From Sisyra terminalis (lineage: Eukaryota; Arthropoda; Insecta; Neuroptera; Sisyridae), in contig OY292280.1 in assembly GCA_958496175.1 (NCBI GenBank), positions 22,568,001 to 22,632,000 of the forward strand: DNA of 64,000 nt, given 5' to 3'. Under the pieces are notes generated by a model. The model saw only the letters and a list, made by a program, of their open reading frames with translations. It was not told the DNA's origin and did not search any database. Below are positions 61,415 through 64,000 of the stretch, piece after piece (the first letter of the stretch is position 1; every line of letters starts with the position of its first letter). The position numbers and the translations under genes are program-made.

Positions 61415-63208
61415 ACTTTCAAAAAGGACAATTTTCTAATGCATAAAAAGGACATAAGGGATGTTTTCCTTCACTAAATTAAAGTAGAATATTATAAACT
61501 AAACCATTCTTAACCACTATGCAAAAAATAAAAAGCATTTGTAACGTATATCTTTGGAAAATTGAAACTGGAAATTAAATTGTTGAAAGCCTATGCGAAA
61601 AAATTCGACTGATATTGGGTCATTTAAAGAAGGTGACTTTTCATTATGAGGTCTAGTTTTCTCAACGGATTCTGAATTAAGGCTATCAAGTGAAATATAA
61701 TAGGAAATCAATTTTGTCCTGTGTGCCAAAAGACACCCGCAATATCGTTTCAAACTTTCAAAAAGGACAATTTTCTAATGCATAAAAAGGACATAAGGGA
61801 TGTTTTCCTCACTAAATTAAAGTTGAATATTATAAACTAAACCATTCTTAACCAATATGCAAAAAATAAAAAGCATTTGTTACGTATATATTTTTGGAAA
61901 ATTGAAACTGGAAATTAAATTGTTGAAAGTCTAAGCGAAAAAATTCGACAGATATTGGGTCATTTAAAGATGGTGACTTTTCATTATGAGGTCTAGTTTT
62001 CTCAACGGATTCTGAATTAAGGCTATCAAGTGAAATATAATAGGAAAACAATTTTGTCCTGTGTGCCAAAAGACACCCGCAATATCGTTTCAAACTTTCA
62101 AAAAGGACAATTTTCTAATGCATAAAAAGGACATAAGGGATGTTTCCTCACTAAATTAAAGTTGAATATTATAAACTAAACCATTCTTAACCACTATGCA
62201 AAAATAAAAAGCATTTGTTACGTATATCTTTGGAAAATTGAAACTGGAAATTAAATTGTTGAAAGTCTATGCGAAAAAATTCGACTGATATTGGGTCATT
62301 TAAAGAAGGTGACTTTTCATTATGAGGTCTAGTTTTCTCAACGGATTCTGAATTAAGGCTATCAAGTGAAATATAACAGGAAATCAATTTTGTCCTGTGT
62401 GCCAAAAGACACCCGCAATATCGTTTCAAACTTTCAAAAAGGACAATTTTCTAATGCATTAAAAGGACATAAGGGATGTTTTCCTCACTAAATGAAAGTT
62501 GAATATTATAAACTAAACCATTCTTAACCCCTATGCAAAAAATAAAAAGCATTTGTTACGTATATCTTTGGAAAATTGAAACTGGAAATTAAATTGTTGA
62601 AAGTCTATGCGAAAAAATTCGTCTGATATTGGGTCATTTAAAGAAGGTGACATTTCATTATGAGGTCTAGTTTTCTCAACGGATTTTGAAAAAAAGGCTA
62701 TCAAGTGAAATATAATAGGAAAAAACTTTTGTCCTGTGTGCCAAAAGACACCCGCAATATCGTTTCAAACTTTCAAAAAGGACAATTTTCTAATGCATAA
62801 AAAGGACTTAAGGGATGTTTTCCTCACTAAATTAAAGTAGAATATTATAAACTAAACCATTCTTAACCACTATGCAAAAAATAAAAAGCATTTGTTACGT
62901 ACATCTTTGGAAAATTGAAACTGAAAATTAAATTGATGAAAGTCTATGCGAAAAAATTCGACTGATATTGGGTCATTTAAAGAAGGTGACATTTCATTAT
63001 GAGGTCTAGTTTTCTCAACGGATTCTGAATTAAGGCTATCAAGTGAAATATAATAGGAAAAAACTTTTGTCCTGTGTGCCAAAAGACACCCGCAATATCG
63101 TTTCAAATTTTCAAAAAGGACAATTTTCTAATGCATTAAAAGGACATAAGGGATGTTTTCCTTCACTAAATTAAAGTTGAATATTATAAACTAAACCATT
63201 CTTAACCA

Positions 63209-63784
63209 CTATGCAATAAATAAAAAGCATTTGTTACGTATATCTTTGGAAAATTGAAACTGGAAATTAAATTGTTGAAAGTCTATGCGAAAAAATTCGA
63301 CTGATATTGGGTCATTTAAAGAAGGTGACATTTCATTATGAGGTCTAGTTTTCTCAACGGATTCTGAATTAAGGCTATCAAGTGAAATATAATAGGAAAA
63401 AACTTTTGTCCTGTGTGCCAAAAGACACCCGCAATATCGTTTCAAACTTTCAAAAAGGACAATTTTCTAATGCATAAAAAGGACATAAGGGATGTTTTCC
63501 TTCACTAAATTAAAGTAGAATATTATAAACTAAACCATTCTTAACCACTATGCAAAAAATAAAAAGCATTTGTTACGTATATCTTGGGAAAATTGAAATT
63601 GGAAATTAAATTTTTGAAAGTCAATGCGAAAAAATTCGACTGATATTGGGTCATTTAAAGAAGGTGACTTTTCATTATGAGGTCTAGTTTTCTCAACGGA
63701 TTCTGAATTAAGGCTATCAAGTGAAATATAACAGGAAATCAATTTTGTCCTGTGTGCCAAAAGACACCCGCAATATCGTTTCAA
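63209..63784 (+). repeat. Seven-monomer-period repeat, right member (chimeric)
   Basis: The monomer at 63,548-63,784 matches 61,178-61,414 in its left half. At its right end (ATATAACAGGAAATCAATTT) it instead matches 62,187-62,429. The following sequence matches 62,459 onward at an offset of 1,355 bp (CTAAATGAAAG, AACCCCTATG). The switch marks a recombination point inside the monomer. Confidence 0.75.
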
Positions 63785-64000
63785 ACTTTCAAAAAGGACA
63801 ATTTTCTAATGCATTAAAAGGACATAAGGGATGTTTTCCTCACTAAATGAAAGTTGAATATTATAAACTAAACCATTCTTAACCCCTATGCAAAAAATAA
63901 AAAGCATTTGTTACGTATATCTTTGGAAAATTGAAACTGGAAATTAAATTGTTGAAAGTCTATGCGAAAAAATTCGTCTGATATTGGGTCATTTAAAGAA

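Larger units (their letters stand above)
54339..64000 (+). repeat. Satellite array 4, about 28 monomers
   Basis: Same family and orientation; it continues past the right window edge. It is interrupted at 55,441-55,600 by cassette right-end sequence and contains one monomer with a 74-bp foreign replacement (59,494-59,567). Local higher-order relations include a two-monomer repeat (59,771 and 60,448 regions share TTCCACAC and CATCACTGG) and a seven-monomer repeat (60,839 and 63,209 regions). Confidence 0.97.

Noticed and set aside
1..64000. CRISPR array
   Set aside because: The repeats are 338 bp with no alternation of short repeats and unique spacers, and the context is eukaryotic.

Overview
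The window is almost entirely repetitive, AT-rich (about 70% A+T by eye) eukaryotic DNA, most likely from an animal and plausibly an insect. The grounds are a long 338/339-bp satellite array, tRNA-derived Pol III-like repeat modules, GT-AG bounded exon fragments with a 76-nt intron, and no bacterial gene structure. The species cannot be determined from the sequence, and I see no intact, confidently functional protein-coding gene.

Layout: (1) satellite array 1, 1-12,314; (2) an 11.5-kb interruption, 12,315-23,770, made of a truncated forward cassette copy (1a), a stretch found only once in the window with exon-like pieces (about 14,790-15,471), a strongly diverged inverted satellite piece (15,472-15,935), an inverted cassette copy (15,936-19,367), a 42-bp spacer and a complete forward cassette copy (1c, to 23,770); (3) array 2, 23,771-40,534, with an 11-monomer higher-order repeat; (4) cassette copy 2, 40,535-44,816; (5) array 3, 44,817-50,055; (6) cassette copy 3, 50,056-54,338; (7) array 4, 54,339-64,000, holding a duplicated fragment of the cassette right end at 55,441-55,600. 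There are about 129 head-to-tail monomers in all.

The cassette is a 4.28-kb composite repeat. From left to right on the + strand it holds a left block with a C-tract/A-tract and a cluster of TGACGTCA palindromes, a tRNA-like module on the - strand, an exon-intron-exon gene fragment on the - strand, a segment clearly related to the surrounding satellite, a conserved short ORF on the - strand, an imperfectly duplicated ~60-bp sequence flanking a second tRNA-like module, and a right end that grades into an old satellite variant. All three array-to-cassette left junctions are identical. This argues for one founding junction later amplified with its satellite flanks, not repeated independent insertions.

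The most interesting possibility is that satellite and cassette form one evolving unit: the satellite may derive from the cassette, or the cassette may be assembled from old satellite plus mobile and gene fragments. This is inference. Most short open frames in the arrays start at TTG and look like shadows of the repeat.
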